6,467 nucleotides of DNA from NCBI GenBank assembly GCA_027486275.1, contig JAIXPM010000417.1, forward strand, positions 1 through 6,467, written 5' to 3'. Positions 1 through 5,552 of this stretch are shown here, one piece after another; position 1 is the first letter of the stretch; every line of letters begins with the position of its first letter. Both the position numbers and the translations under genes were made by a program. This DNA is from Sphingomonadales bacterium. GTDB lineage: Bacteria > Pseudomonadota > Alphaproteobacteria > Sphingomonadales > Sphingomonadaceae. The notes beneath the pieces are model-generated. The model was not told the DNA's origin and did no database searches. It saw only the letters and a list, made by a program, of their open reading frames with translations.

Positions 1-38
1 TCCGGTGGCCCATGTTCAACGCACAGCACGGCCTTCAT
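1..38 (-). CDS. Start of a quinone oxidoreductase-like (zinc-type ADH superfamily) gene, truncated by window edge
   Basis: Only the first twelve codons lie in the window, reading MKAVLCVEHGPP. This is the usual opening of NADPH:quinone oxidoreductase-family proteins of the medium-chain dehydrogenase superfamily (MKA-[LV]-x-C-x-x-x-GPP). The start is supported by a ribosome binding site, GGGAGA on the minus strand (46-51), 7 nt before the ATG. The gene begins 39 nt after the stop of the oxyR-like gene on the same strand, so the two are probably co-transcribed. If the family call is right, it would be a soluble NAD(P)H-dependent enzyme acting on quinones or enals, which would fit an oxidative-stress neighbourhood. 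That role is inference, because the N-terminus cannot fix the substrate and the cofactor-binding domain is outside the window. Confidence 0.6.
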   Translation of the reverse strand, partial: MKAVLCVEHGPP

Positions 39-77
39 GTGATGCTCTCCCAAGTTTCGCCCGACAATAGCCGCGGC

Positions 78-983
78 TTACGACAGCGCCAATCCTGCCA
101 CTAATGATTCGCCCATCAGACGGAATTCGGCTTCGCGCGGGGAGCCTTGTCGCCACACCAGCGACACGGTGCGCGCGGCGTTGCCCGAAACCGGCCGCGC
201 GATCAGATTACCGTGGGTGAGGATGCCGGCATCCAGCGCCAGTTTCGGCACCAACGTCTGCCCGAGGCCGCCTGCCACCATCTCCACCAGCGTGACGAGG
301 CTGGTGCCGCGATGGGCGGGATCGGCGCGCAACTCCGGGCGGCCACAGGCGGAAAGCACCTGTTCCTTCAGGCAATGGCCATCCTCCAGCAGCAGCAGAT
401 GGTGCGGATCAATGGCATCGGGCGCCACCGCCGGCGGCGGATCGGGCAGATCGCCGGGGCGGAACACGAGGAAAAAGGGATCATCGAACAGCGGCATCAC
501 GCTGAGCCCCGCCGTGTCCCACGGCAGCGCCAGCAGCACCATATCCAGCATGCCGCGCGCCAGGGCTTCGGTCGCCGGGCCACTCATCTCCTCACGCAGA
601 TGCAGTTTCAGATCGGGCCAATCGGCCCGCACCTTGGGCAGCGCGCGTGGCAGCAGATAGGGCGCGATGGTCGGGATGACACCAAGGCGCAGCGGGCCGG
701 AAAGCGGCTTGTCTCCACCCACCGTGAGCCCGGCCAGTTCATCGGCCTCGCGCAGCACAACATAGGCCTTGGACACCACCCGTTCGCCCATCGGCGTGAA
801 GCGCACGACCCGGCGGTTGCGCTCCACCAGCCGCACACCCAGCAGCGATTCCAGTTCGGCCAGGCCCGCCGACAAGGTGGACTGGGTGACAAAGCAGGTT
901 TCGGCGGCGCGGCCGAAGTGGCCGTGGATGTGCAGCGCGGTGAGATACTGCAGCTGTTTCAGTGTGGGCAGGAAGGCCGTCAT
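78..983 (-). CDS. oxyR: OxyR-type LysR-family peroxide-sensing transcriptional regulator
   Basis: This is a LysR-type regulator of 301 residues, a normal length for OxyR. The N-terminal winged helix-turn-helix covers about residues 6-65 (LKQLQYL, FGRAAETCFVTQSTLSAGL, LGVRLVER, FTPMGE). An effector-binding domain follows from about 96 (LRLGVIPTIAPYLLP). The decisive motif is LLLLEDGHCLKEQ: Cys204 and Cys213 are nine positions apart, as are the disulfide-forming Cys199 and Cys208 of E. coli OxyR. By family knowledge, peroxide oxidises this pair and the protein then activates genes such as ahpC. The neighbour agrees: an ahpC-like gene is divergent from it, 122 nt away. I chose the ATG at 983; a TTG two codons further upstream is in frame but less likely. 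No convincing Shine-Dalgarno precedes the ATG. An AT-rich dyad and a promoter match lie just upstream, so autoregulation is likely. Confidence 0.92.
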   Translation of the reverse strand: MTAFLPTLKQLQYLTALHIHGHFGRAAETCFVTQSTLSAGLAELESLLGVRLVERNRRVVRFTPMGERVVSKAYVVLREADELAGLTVGGDKPLSGPLRLGVIPTIAPYLLPRALPKVRADWPDLKLHLREEMSGPATEALARGMLDMVLLALPWDTAGLSVMPLFDDPFFLVFRPGDLPDPPPAVAPDAIDPHHLLLLEDGHCLKEQVLSACGRPELRADPAHRGTSLVTLVEMVAGGLGQTLVPKLALDAGILTHGNLIARPVSGNAARTVSLVWRQGSPREAEFRLMGESLVAGLALS

Positions 984-993
984 CGACAAACTC

Positions 994-1020
994 GATTGAT
1001 AATAGCGATATTATCGATTG
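994..1020. promoter_or_regulatory. Candidate OxyR operator: AT-rich dyad between oxyR and ahpC
   Basis: GATAATA (998-1004) and TATTATC (1009-1015) are perfect 7-bp inverted repeats separated by GCGA, and the symmetry continues imperfectly outward (ATT/GAT). CGATTG also occurs as a direct repeat at 993-998 and 1015-1020, 22 nt apart, or about two helical turns. The site stands out against GC-rich surroundings and lies between the divergent regulator and its expected target. It does not match the E. coli OxyR consensus (ATAG...CTAT, 15-bp half-element) exactly, because the arms read ATAA/TTAT and are one base further apart. Assignment to OxyR is therefore from position and symmetry, not from a motif match. 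Confidence 0.55.
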
Positions 1021-1038
1021 GATTTCTATCTCGTGCAA
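1010..1038 (-). promoter_or_regulatory. Candidate sigma-70-type promoter of oxyR
   Basis: On the minus strand TTGCAC (1033-1038) and GATAAT (1010-1015) are separated by exactly 17 nt. The -10 matches TATAAT at five of six positions and the -35 keeps the TTG. The -10 lies inside the right arm of the dyad at 994-1020, so a protein bound there would cover it, as expected for a self-repressing regulator. The opposing ahpC promoter cannot be placed with confidence. TTGATA at 996-1001 is a possible -35, but nothing good follows at -10. Confidence 0.4.
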
Positions 1039-1105
1039 GGCCAATGGAACCGTGCTGGCGCTCGCTGGTTCCCGTTTACACCCCCCAAAACCAAGGATTC
1101 ATCTC

Positions 1106-1654
1106 ATGGCTCTCACTGTTGGCGATAAAGTTCCGTCCTTCGATCTCCCCGTGCAGCAGGGCGTTGCCGCGCTGCCGAACGGCGAATCTTTGGACATCAC
1201 CACGGCTTATCCTGGCAAGTGGAAGATCCTGTTTTACTGGCCGAAGGATTTCACCTTCGTTTGCCCGACCGAAATCATCGGCTATGGCGATCTGAAGGGC
1301 GATTTTGCTGATCGTGACGCCGTGCTGATCGGCGCTTCGACCGACACCGATTTCGTGCACTTCGCCTGGCGCAAGAGCGACGAGCGTCTGGCCGCCTGCG
1401 ATTTCCCGTGGCTGGCCGATAACAGCAAGCTGCTGGCCGATGCCCTGGGCATCATCGTTGCTGGCGCCGGCGTGCCGCTGCGCGCCACCTTCATCATCGA
1501 TCCGGAAAACGTGATCCAGCACATCACCGTGAACGGCCTGAACGTCGGCCGCAACCCGGCCGAAACGCTGCGTATCCTCGATGCGCTGCAGACCGACGAG
1601 CTGTGCCCGTGCAACTGGACCGAAGGCCAGGACACGCTGAAGCCGGCAGCGTAA
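1106..1654 (+). CDS. ahpC: AhpC-type 2-Cys peroxiredoxin (alkyl hydroperoxide reductase)
   Basis: This cytoplasmic thiol peroxidase reduces hydrogen peroxide, organic hydroperoxides and probably peroxynitrite. It has 182 residues. The thioredoxin-fold core has the peroxidatic site FTFVCPTE with Cys53 and Thr50, the conserved Arg126 in VPLRATFIIDP, and a C-terminal resolving region ELCPCNW with Cys167 and Cys169. The paired C-x-C followed by NW resembles M. tuberculosis AhpC (ELCACNW), whose reductase is AhpD, rather than enterobacterial AhpC, which pairs with AhpF. The ahpD gene downstream agrees with this. The chosen ATG begins MALTVGDKVPSF, the family N-terminus, and is preceded by AAGGA (1093-1097) with 8 nt spacing. 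A longer reading frame upstream runs into the regulatory region and is rejected. OxyR control is inferred from the divergent regulator. The chance of another function is small. Confidence 0.95.
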   Translation: MALTVGDKVPSFDLPVQQGVAALPNGESLDITTAYPGKWKILFYWPKDFTFVCPTEIIGYGDLKGDFADRDAVLIGASTDTDFVHFAWRKSDERLAACDFPWLADNSKLLADALGIIVAGAGVPLRATFIIDPENVIQHITVNGLNVGRNPAETLRILDALQTDELCPCNWTEGQDTLKPAA

Positions 1655-1662
1655 GCGCGGCG

Positions 1663-1690
1663 GGAGGATAGCGCCTCGGCGCTATCCTCC
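1663..1690 (+). other. Perfect 12-bp stem-loop between ahpC and ahpD
   Basis: GGAGGATAGCGC (1663-1674) and GCGCTATCCTCC (1679-1690) are fully complementary around the loop CTCG. Beyond a small internal loop, GCGCGG (1655-1660) can pair with CCGCGC (1694-1699), lengthening the stem to about 18 bp. It begins right after the ahpC stop. No T-run follows, so it is not a textbook intrinsic terminator. It could reduce read-through to ahpD or protect the 3' end of ahpC mRNA, giving more AhpC than AhpD. The structure is seen directly; the role is inferred. Confidence 0.6.
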
Positions 1691-1754
1691 GACCCGCGCA
1701 AGCTCGGCCGGGCGGGCGCGGCGCGCTCGTACGCCGCGAACCGCTTCGACGTCA

Positions 1755-1773
1755 GCCGCGGCTTTGCCGCGGC
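1755..1773 (+). other. Short GC hairpin in the ahpC-ahpD gap
   Basis: The octamer GCCGCGGC occurs twice, at 1755-1762 and 1766-1773, with TTT between. As it is its own reverse complement, the pair folds into an 8-bp stem with a 3-nt loop, or each copy acts as a palindrome. A pyrimidine-rich run follows, not a T-tract. In GC-rich DNA such structures arise by chance more easily than the 12-bp stem upstream. Confidence 0.35.
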
Positions 1774-1774
1774 C

Positions 1775-1826
1775 CCTTCCCCTTCTTCCACTCTATCCCT
1801 CGCCGCCGATGGCAGAGGGGAAAGGA
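1775..1826 (+). promoter_or_regulatory. ahpD ribosome binding site with an upstream complementary pyrimidine tract
   Basis: AAAGGA (1821-1826), 6 nt before the ATG at 1833, is the Shine-Dalgarno of ahpD and fixes its start. It sits in the purine run GGGGAAAGG (1817-1825). Upstream, CCTTCCCC (1775-1782) can pair with this run with one bulged A, which would hide the site in the mRNA. The complementarity is seen directly; any effect on translation is speculation. Confidence 0.4.
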
Positions 1827-1832
1827 ACTCCC

Positions 1833-2351
1833 ATGATCTTTTCCGAACTCGCCAAAACCCTGCCGGATTACGCCAAGGATCTGCGCCTCAACGTCTCCAG
1901 CCTGCTGACCGAGCAGTTGCTCAGCGATCAGCAGAAGTGGGGCACGATCGTGGCGGTGGCGCATGCCTGCGCGCACAAGCCGCTGATCGATGCGGCCGAA
2001 GCCGAAGCCGCCACCAAGCTCAGCCCCGAAGCGCTGAATGCTGCCAAGGCAGCTGCCAGCATCATGGCGATGAACAACATCTATTATCGCTTCACCTACA
2101 TGGCGTCGCGGCCGGACTACAAGACGATGCCCGCCAAGCTGCGCATGAACGTGATCGGCACGCCAGGCATCGAGAAGGCCGATTTCGAGCTCTACAGCCT
2201 GGCAGTTTCGGCCGTGAACGGCTGCGGCATGTGCATCGACGCGCATGACAAGGTGCTGGCCCAGCACGGCGTGGGTGCCGACAAGATCCAGGCCGCGGTG
2301 CGCATTGCCGCCGTGGTGCATGCGGTGGCGCGGACGCTTCAGGCGCTCTGA
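1833..2351 (+). CDS. ahpD: AhpD alkylhydroperoxidase / AhpC reductase
   Basis: This protein is an all-alpha AhpD/CMD-family member of 172 residues. The redox core is GCGMCIDAHDKVL: Cys131 and Cys134 form the CxxC, with His138 four residues on and Glu119 upstream in FELYSLAVSAV. In M. tuberculosis AhpD the proton-relay set is Glu118, Cys130, Cys133 and His137, so the whole pattern is kept with a one-residue offset. By family knowledge it reduces AhpC and in mycobacteria draws electrons from lipoylated SucB/Lpd; it also has weak peroxidase activity. It acts in the cytosol. The ATG at 1833 is preferred because AAAGGA precedes it by 6 nt; an in-frame ATG at 1809 lacks such a site. The gene lies 178 nt after ahpC, a long gap for an operon, with stem-loops in between, and it ends before a strong terminator. 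Confidence 0.93.
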   Translation: MIFSELAKTLPDYAKDLRLNVSSLLTEQLLSDQQKWGTIVAVAHACAHKPLIDAAEAEAATKLSPEALNAAKAAASIMAMNNIYYRFTYMASRPDYKTMPAKLRMNVIGTPGIEKADFELYSLAVSAVNGCGMCIDAHDKVLAQHGVGADKIQAAVRIAAVVHAVARTLQAL

Positions 2352-2374
2352 CAAGCAGAGTGTGCAACATGAAA

Positions 2375-2409
2375 GGCCAGTCATCCCAATCGGGGTGGCT
2401 GGCCTTTTT
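2375..2409 (+). terminator. Intrinsic terminator after ahpD
   Basis: The left arm 2375-2387 (GGCCAGTCATCCC) pairs with 2392-2404 (GGGGTGGCTGGCC) over 13 bp, including two G-U pairs, around the loop AATC. Five T follow directly (2405-2409). It lies 24 nt after the ahpD stop and separates the peroxide block from cysE. Only three A precede the stem, so it would be weak in the reverse direction. Confidence 0.92.
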
Positions 2410-2472
2410 GTTTGAAATGGCTTAAGTGACACTCAAATCGGAGGCCGCATTCTGGCCAGCCGGAGACACGCC

Positions 2473-3141
2473 ATGGGTTTGATCACCTACCTCGACTCGG
2501 TGAAACAACGCGATCCGGCGCCGCGTTCACGCTGGGAAATCCTTACCTATCCCGGCGTCTGGGCGCTGGGTCTGCACCGCATTGCGCACATGCTGTTCCG
2601 CGGGCGCTTCTTTTTTGCGGCGCGGCTGGTCAATCATTTCAGCCGCTTCCTCACCGCCATCGACATCCACCCCGGTGCCCGTATCGGCCGCAATTTCTTC
2701 ATCGATCACGGCTTCGTGGTGATCGGCGAAACGGCGGAAATCGGTGACGAGGTGACCATCTATCAGTGCGTGACGCTGGGCGGCACCGATCCTGCCGGGG
2801 GCATGGGCGGCAAGCGCCATCCCACCATCCTAGATGGCGCCATCGTTGGCTCCGGCGCGCAGGTGCTGGGCCCGATCACCGTCGGCGCCAAGGCCCGTAT
2901 CGGCGCCAATGCGGTGGTGACGCGTGATGTGCCGGAAGGCGCGACCATGATCGGCATCCCCGCCAAGCCGGTGGTGATGGCGGCCGAGGACTATGTGAAG
3001 CCGTTCCTGCCCTATGGCACGCCATGCGCGCAGAAATTCGATCCGGAAACCCAGAAGCTGGAACTCCTGCGCTGCGAGATGGAGGTGCTGAAAAGCCGGC
3101 TGGACGAATTCACCCGCGAAGACACGCGCAAGGCCGGTTGA
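2473..3141 (+). CDS. cysE: Serine O-acetyltransferase (short form)
   Basis: This enzyme transfers acetyl from acetyl-CoA to L-serine, giving O-acetylserine for cysteine synthesis in the cytosol. It has 222 residues. The N-terminal helical part (about 18-62, [21 protein letters not shown]) leads into a left-handed beta-helix of hexapeptide repeats from DIHPGARIG (64-72) to about 165. The catalytic pair is likely Asp64 and His79 (IDHGF), matching Asp143 and His158 of E. coli Cys[10 protein letters not shown] and TLGGT follow. It is about 50 residues shorter than E. coli CysE, mainly at the N-terminus, like EpsC/plant-type short SATs. The C-terminus is a charged helical segment ending KAG rather than the terminal Ile that docks CysE to CysK. 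GGAG (2462-2465) precedes the ATG by 7 nt. Transcription must start after the terminator at 2409; no clear promoter is visible. Confidence 0.93.
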   Translation: MGLITYLDSVKQRDPAPRSRWEILTYPGVWALGLHRIAHMLFRGRFFFAARLVNHFSRFLTAIDIHPGARIGRNFFIDHGFVVIGETAEIGDEVTIYQCVTLGGTDPAGGMGGKRHPTILDGAIVGSGAQVLGPITVGAKARIGANAVVTRDVPEGATMIGIPAKPVVMAAEDYVKPFLPYGTPCAQKFDPETQKLELLRCEMEVLKSRLDEFTREDTRKAG

Positions 3142-3172
3142 CCTCTCCATAGCGCCGCGCCAAACATTGGGC

Positions 3173-3514
3173 GTGAGCATTGTCATCCCGCTGACCCCGA
3201 CCGCAGCCGTTCGCCAGGTCGCTTTCACCCGTATCGAGCTTGACCGGATCATGTCGCTGTATGGCCGCATGGTCGCCGCCGGCCTGTGGCGCGATTATGC
3301 GCTGGAACTGGGGGCGAAAGTAGCGAGCTTCTCCGCCTTCCGTCGCTCTGCAGAAAATCCCGAGGTGCGGCTGGTGAAAGACCCCTCGCTGCGGCAGCGC
3401 CAGGGCGAATGGGTGCTGTATGGCGAAGGCGGCGTGGTGCTGAAACGCGGCCACGAACTGGCCGGCGTGCTGGCCGTGATGGAACGGCGGTTGCTGAAGG
3501 CAGTGGAGGGTTAG
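3173..3514 (+). CDS. Small conserved protein of unknown function, DUF2794-like
   Basis: This predicted soluble protein has about 113 residues, and I recognise it as a member of the alphaproteobacterial DUF2794 family. The characteristic stretches are FTRIELDRIMSLYGRMV, GLWRDYALELG, ASFSAFRR, RQGEWVLYGEGG and VLKRGHELAGVLAVMERRLL. It has no signal peptide or membrane segment, and no function can be assigned. It starts about 31 nt after cysE on the same strand without a terminator between them, so co-transcription is likely. The start is uncertain: no ATG lies before the conserved FTRIEL, so GTG at 3173 or TTG at 3167 must be used, and neither has a visible Shine-Dalgarno. Translational re-initiation after cysE is possible. 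Its stop codon overlaps the stop of the convergent gene. Confidence 0.8.
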   Translation: MSIVIPLTPTAAVRQVAFTRIELDRIMSLYGRMVAAGLWRDYALELGAKVASFSAFRRSAENPEVRLVKDPSLRQRQGEWVLYGEGGVVLKRGHELAGVLAVMERRLLKAVEG

Positions 3515-4578
3515 CGGTTAGCCTGGGCGATGGTGGGCAGATTTGCCCGCAGGCCCACCGGCAGCCGCGGCACCAGCAGCGCCCGCGCCCGCCGCCAACC
3601 GGCCGAGAGCAAGACCAGCATCAAGCCTACCAGCAGGAGACCGACGTTGCTGCTGATCGACAAATCACTGCCCTGCCCTACCAACGTCTGGATGGCGTAG
3701 ATCGCATAGCCAATAGCCGACACGATCAATGCCCGTCGATCAATGGCCAGCGCAACCAGCGTTAGAATGGTGAAGGCCACGACCACGAGTATGGCTGTTC
3801 CTGGTTGGCCGCCCGACGCGCTCAGCCCGGTGCCAGTGAACAGCGGATGCACCAGCATGGGCGCCGCCAGCAGATGCAGCCAGAAGGCAATATCGGAACG
3901 GCGCGTGATGCGCGCGGGGTCGCGGCTGTCGTACCACATTGCCAGCGTGAAGACGCCAACGCCGCAGATCAGCACCAAAAGCGTCAGAATATTGGTACCG
4001 ACAACGGCAAAGGCCGGGCCGATGATGCCACCGGCCAGGCTGATGACGGTCAGGCTCAAGGCGCCGGCGCCGGCCGCTACAGTGATAGGCACGCGAAACC
4101 GCCACCAGTGCGCGGCAGCCGCGGCGACTGTCAGCACGCCGGCCGCGGTCAACATGGCGCTAGCTTGCAGGATATTGCCATTGGTGGCGCCAAGACGCAG
4201 CTCGGCCAGCCCGCCAAAGATCGCGAGAACCGTCATGAAGGCGGCGATGGAATAGCTGAGCAGCAGCAACACGCTGGGCAATGCCATGCGGCGCTGGCGG
4301 GTGAAATATTCCGCCAGGCCCCAGCTGGTCACGGCCACAGCCACAGCCGATGCCAGTTCAGACACTTGCTGGGCGATCGCGCCGATGGCCAACAGCAGCA
4401 TGTCAATGGCGATGGCCACGAAAATATCGTTGAAGCCGGTGAGCAGGCGGAACGATTCCTCGTCACCGCCCGCGGTACCGCGGCGCAAATCGCGCGTGAA
4501 GATCACCAACTGTTCGCGGGTGGGCGCATCGATCACACCGGCCGCCACAGCGGCGTCCAGATCGCGCTCCTCGATCAC
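3511..4578 (-). CDS. Polytopic inner-membrane protein of unknown function
   Basis: From the GTG at 4578 this is 355 residues. A hydrophilic N-terminal part (about 1-48, EERDLDAAVAAGVIDAPTRE) is followed by roughly ten hydrophobic segments, for example IFVAIAIDMLLLAIGAIA, SVLLLLSYSIAAFMTVLAIF, NILTLLVLICGVGVFTLAMW and VGLLLVGLMLVLLSAGW. One conserved-looking cytosolic loop and helix reads RSDIAFWLHLLAAPMLVH. The N-terminal 'AAGVID' layout and helix number recall DUF2157-type membrane proteins, but I cannot confirm the family and assign no function. The start is unsettled. GTG at 4578 lies 7 nt after the SDR stop and opens directly on the conserved-looking part. ATG at 4629 would add an Arg/Trp-rich stretch encoded within the SDR gene. 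No clear ribosome binding site precedes either. It is probably co-transcribed with the SDR gene. Confidence 0.75.
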   Translation of the reverse strand: MIEERDLDAAVAAGVIDAPTREQLVIFTRDLRRGTAGGDEESFRLLTGFNDIFVAIAIDMLLLAIGAIAQQVSELASAVAVAVTSWGLAEYFTRQRRMALPSVLLLLSYSIAAFMTVLAIFGGLAELRLGATNGNILQASAMLTAAGVLTVAAAAAHWWRFRVPITVAAGAGALSLTVISLAGGIIGPAFAVVGTNILTLLVLICGVGVFTLAMWYDSRDPARITRRSDIAFWLHLLAAPMLVHPLFTGTGLSASGGQPGTAILVVVAFTILTLVALAIDRRALIVSAIGYAIYAIQTLVGQGSDLSISSNVGLLLVGLMLVLLSAGWRRARALLVPRLPVGLRANLPTIAQANR

Positions 4579-4585
4579 CGGATGG

Positions 4586-5482
4586 TCAGCGCGCGCCGCC
4601 CAGCGCCATCGCCGCCTGCGCACCGCCATTGTCTGGCGCCACTTCGCCGGTACGATCGCTGATCTCGGCAAACCGCGCCGCCACGTTTTCGGCGGTCAGT
4701 TCATCCGCACCCAGATGGATGCCGCGGGTAAGCGTCACGTAGGCGCGCTCGATGCCGCCGCCGCCAGCGTTGAGGATCACGTTGGTCGGCGCTTCTTCCG
4801 ACACAAGATAGACCGACGCCGGGACCACGGTTTCCGGGCCCAGCTTTTCGAGCATGGCCGGCGGCATCAGATCCTCGGTCATGCGGGTCGCTGCCAGCGG
4901 CGCAATGGTGTTTACATGCACGTTGTACTTGGCGCCTTCCAGCGCCAACGTCTTCATCAGGCCCACCAGGGCCAGCTTGGCCGCGCCATAATTGGCCTGG
5001 CCAAAATTGCCGTACAGCCCGGTGGACGACGTCGTCATCAAGATGCGGCCATAGCCCTGCTCGCGCATCAATTCCCACACAGCCTTCGTGCAGTTGACAC
5101 TGCCGATCAGGTGGACGTCCATCACGGTGCGGAAATCGTCCAGCGTCATCTTCACGAATGTCTTGTCGCGCAGGATGCCGGCATTGTTGATCAGGATATC
5201 GATGCGGCCCCAACGTTCCTTGACGTTGGCGACCATCTTTTCCACAGCCGCCATGTCGGTGACGCTGGCACCATTGGCCATGGCTTCGCCGCCGAACGCG
5301 GTGATTTCATCCACAACGGCCTGCGCCGCCGAGAGCGACGCGCCCGAACCATCGCGGGCGCCGCCCAGATCATTGATGACCACCTTGGCGCCACGCCGCG
5401 CCAGATCAAGCGCATAGGCCCGGCCCAGGCCGCCGCCGGCGCCGGTAACAATGGCAACACGCCCTTCAAAGCTGATGGTCAT
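4586..5482 (-). CDS. SDR-family 3-hydroxyacyl-CoA dehydrogenase-like oxidoreductase
   Basis: This is a short-chain dehydrogenase of 298 residues. Cofactor site: TGAGGGLG (13-20) and the acidic Asp38 in INDLGG, which favours NAD(H). NNAG is at 99-102. The catalytic set is Ser152, Tyr165 and Lys169 (YGAAK), with VHL at 123-125 where many SDRs have VN. The sequence type, including NDLGGARDGSG, GRILMTTSSTGLYGNFGQ and NYGAAK, matches the dehydrogenase unit of peroxisomal multifunctional enzyme type 2 (HSD17B4). A (3R)-hydroxyacyl-CoA dehydrogenase role in acyl-CoA or steroid side-chain oxidation is therefore likely; the substrate is not shown. The C-terminal 50 residues extend beyond the core fold. 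The ATG at 5482 gives the standard MTISFEGRVAIVTG opening, with AAGGG about 11 nt upstream. A longer start at 5539 would add residues without family support. The hydratase and SCP2 domains of the eukaryotic fusion are absent. Confidence 0.88.
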   Translation of the reverse strand: MTISFEGRVAIVTGAGGGLGRAYALDLARRGAKVVINDLGGARDGSGASLSAAQAVVDEITAFGGEAMANGASVTDMAAVEKMVANVKERWGRIDILINNAGILRDKTFVKMTLDDFRTVMDVHLIGSVNCTKAVWELMREQGYGRILMTTSSTGLYGNFGQANYGAAKLALVGLMKTLALEGAKYNVHVNTIAPLAATRMTEDLMPPAMLEKLGPETVVPASVYLVSEEAPTNVILNAGGGGIERAYVTLTRGIHLGADELTAENVAARFAEISDRTGEVAPDNGGAQAAMALGGAR

Positions 5483-5552
5483 GAGATGCTGTACCCTTGA
5501 ATTGTTGGAATCATGTTCGCAGAAGGGCCGTTTAACCAAGCAGGCCGGTGCT

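Noticed and set aside
962..1105. N-terminal extension of ahpC
   Set aside because: The frame is open but would encode an unrelated leader across the regulatory dyad. The family N-terminus and a ribosome binding site support the ATG at 1106.
147..1295. Long plus-strand open frame antisense to oxyR
   Set aside because: The oxyR frame gives a full conserved LysR protein with the OxyR cysteines. The antisense product is rich in His, Gln, Arg and Gly with no family features, as expected from codon bias in GC-rich DNA.
1752..2432. Minus-strand frame opposite ahpD
   Set aside because: AhpD on the plus strand is supported by its ribosome binding site and catalytic residues; the opposite frame has no recognisable content.
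2411..2440. Possible cysE promoter TTGAAA-17-AAATCG
   Set aside because: The -35 is acceptable but the -10 matches too few positions to call; position after the terminator is the only support.
3805..4662. Plus-strand frame opposite the membrane-protein gene
   Set aside because: Low-complexity His/Gln/Ala/Gly translation. The minus strand has coherent membrane helices instead.
4286..5500. 404-codon plus-strand frame opposite the SDR gene
   Set aside because: The SDR motifs on the minus strand are complete and in order; this frame is a compositional shadow.
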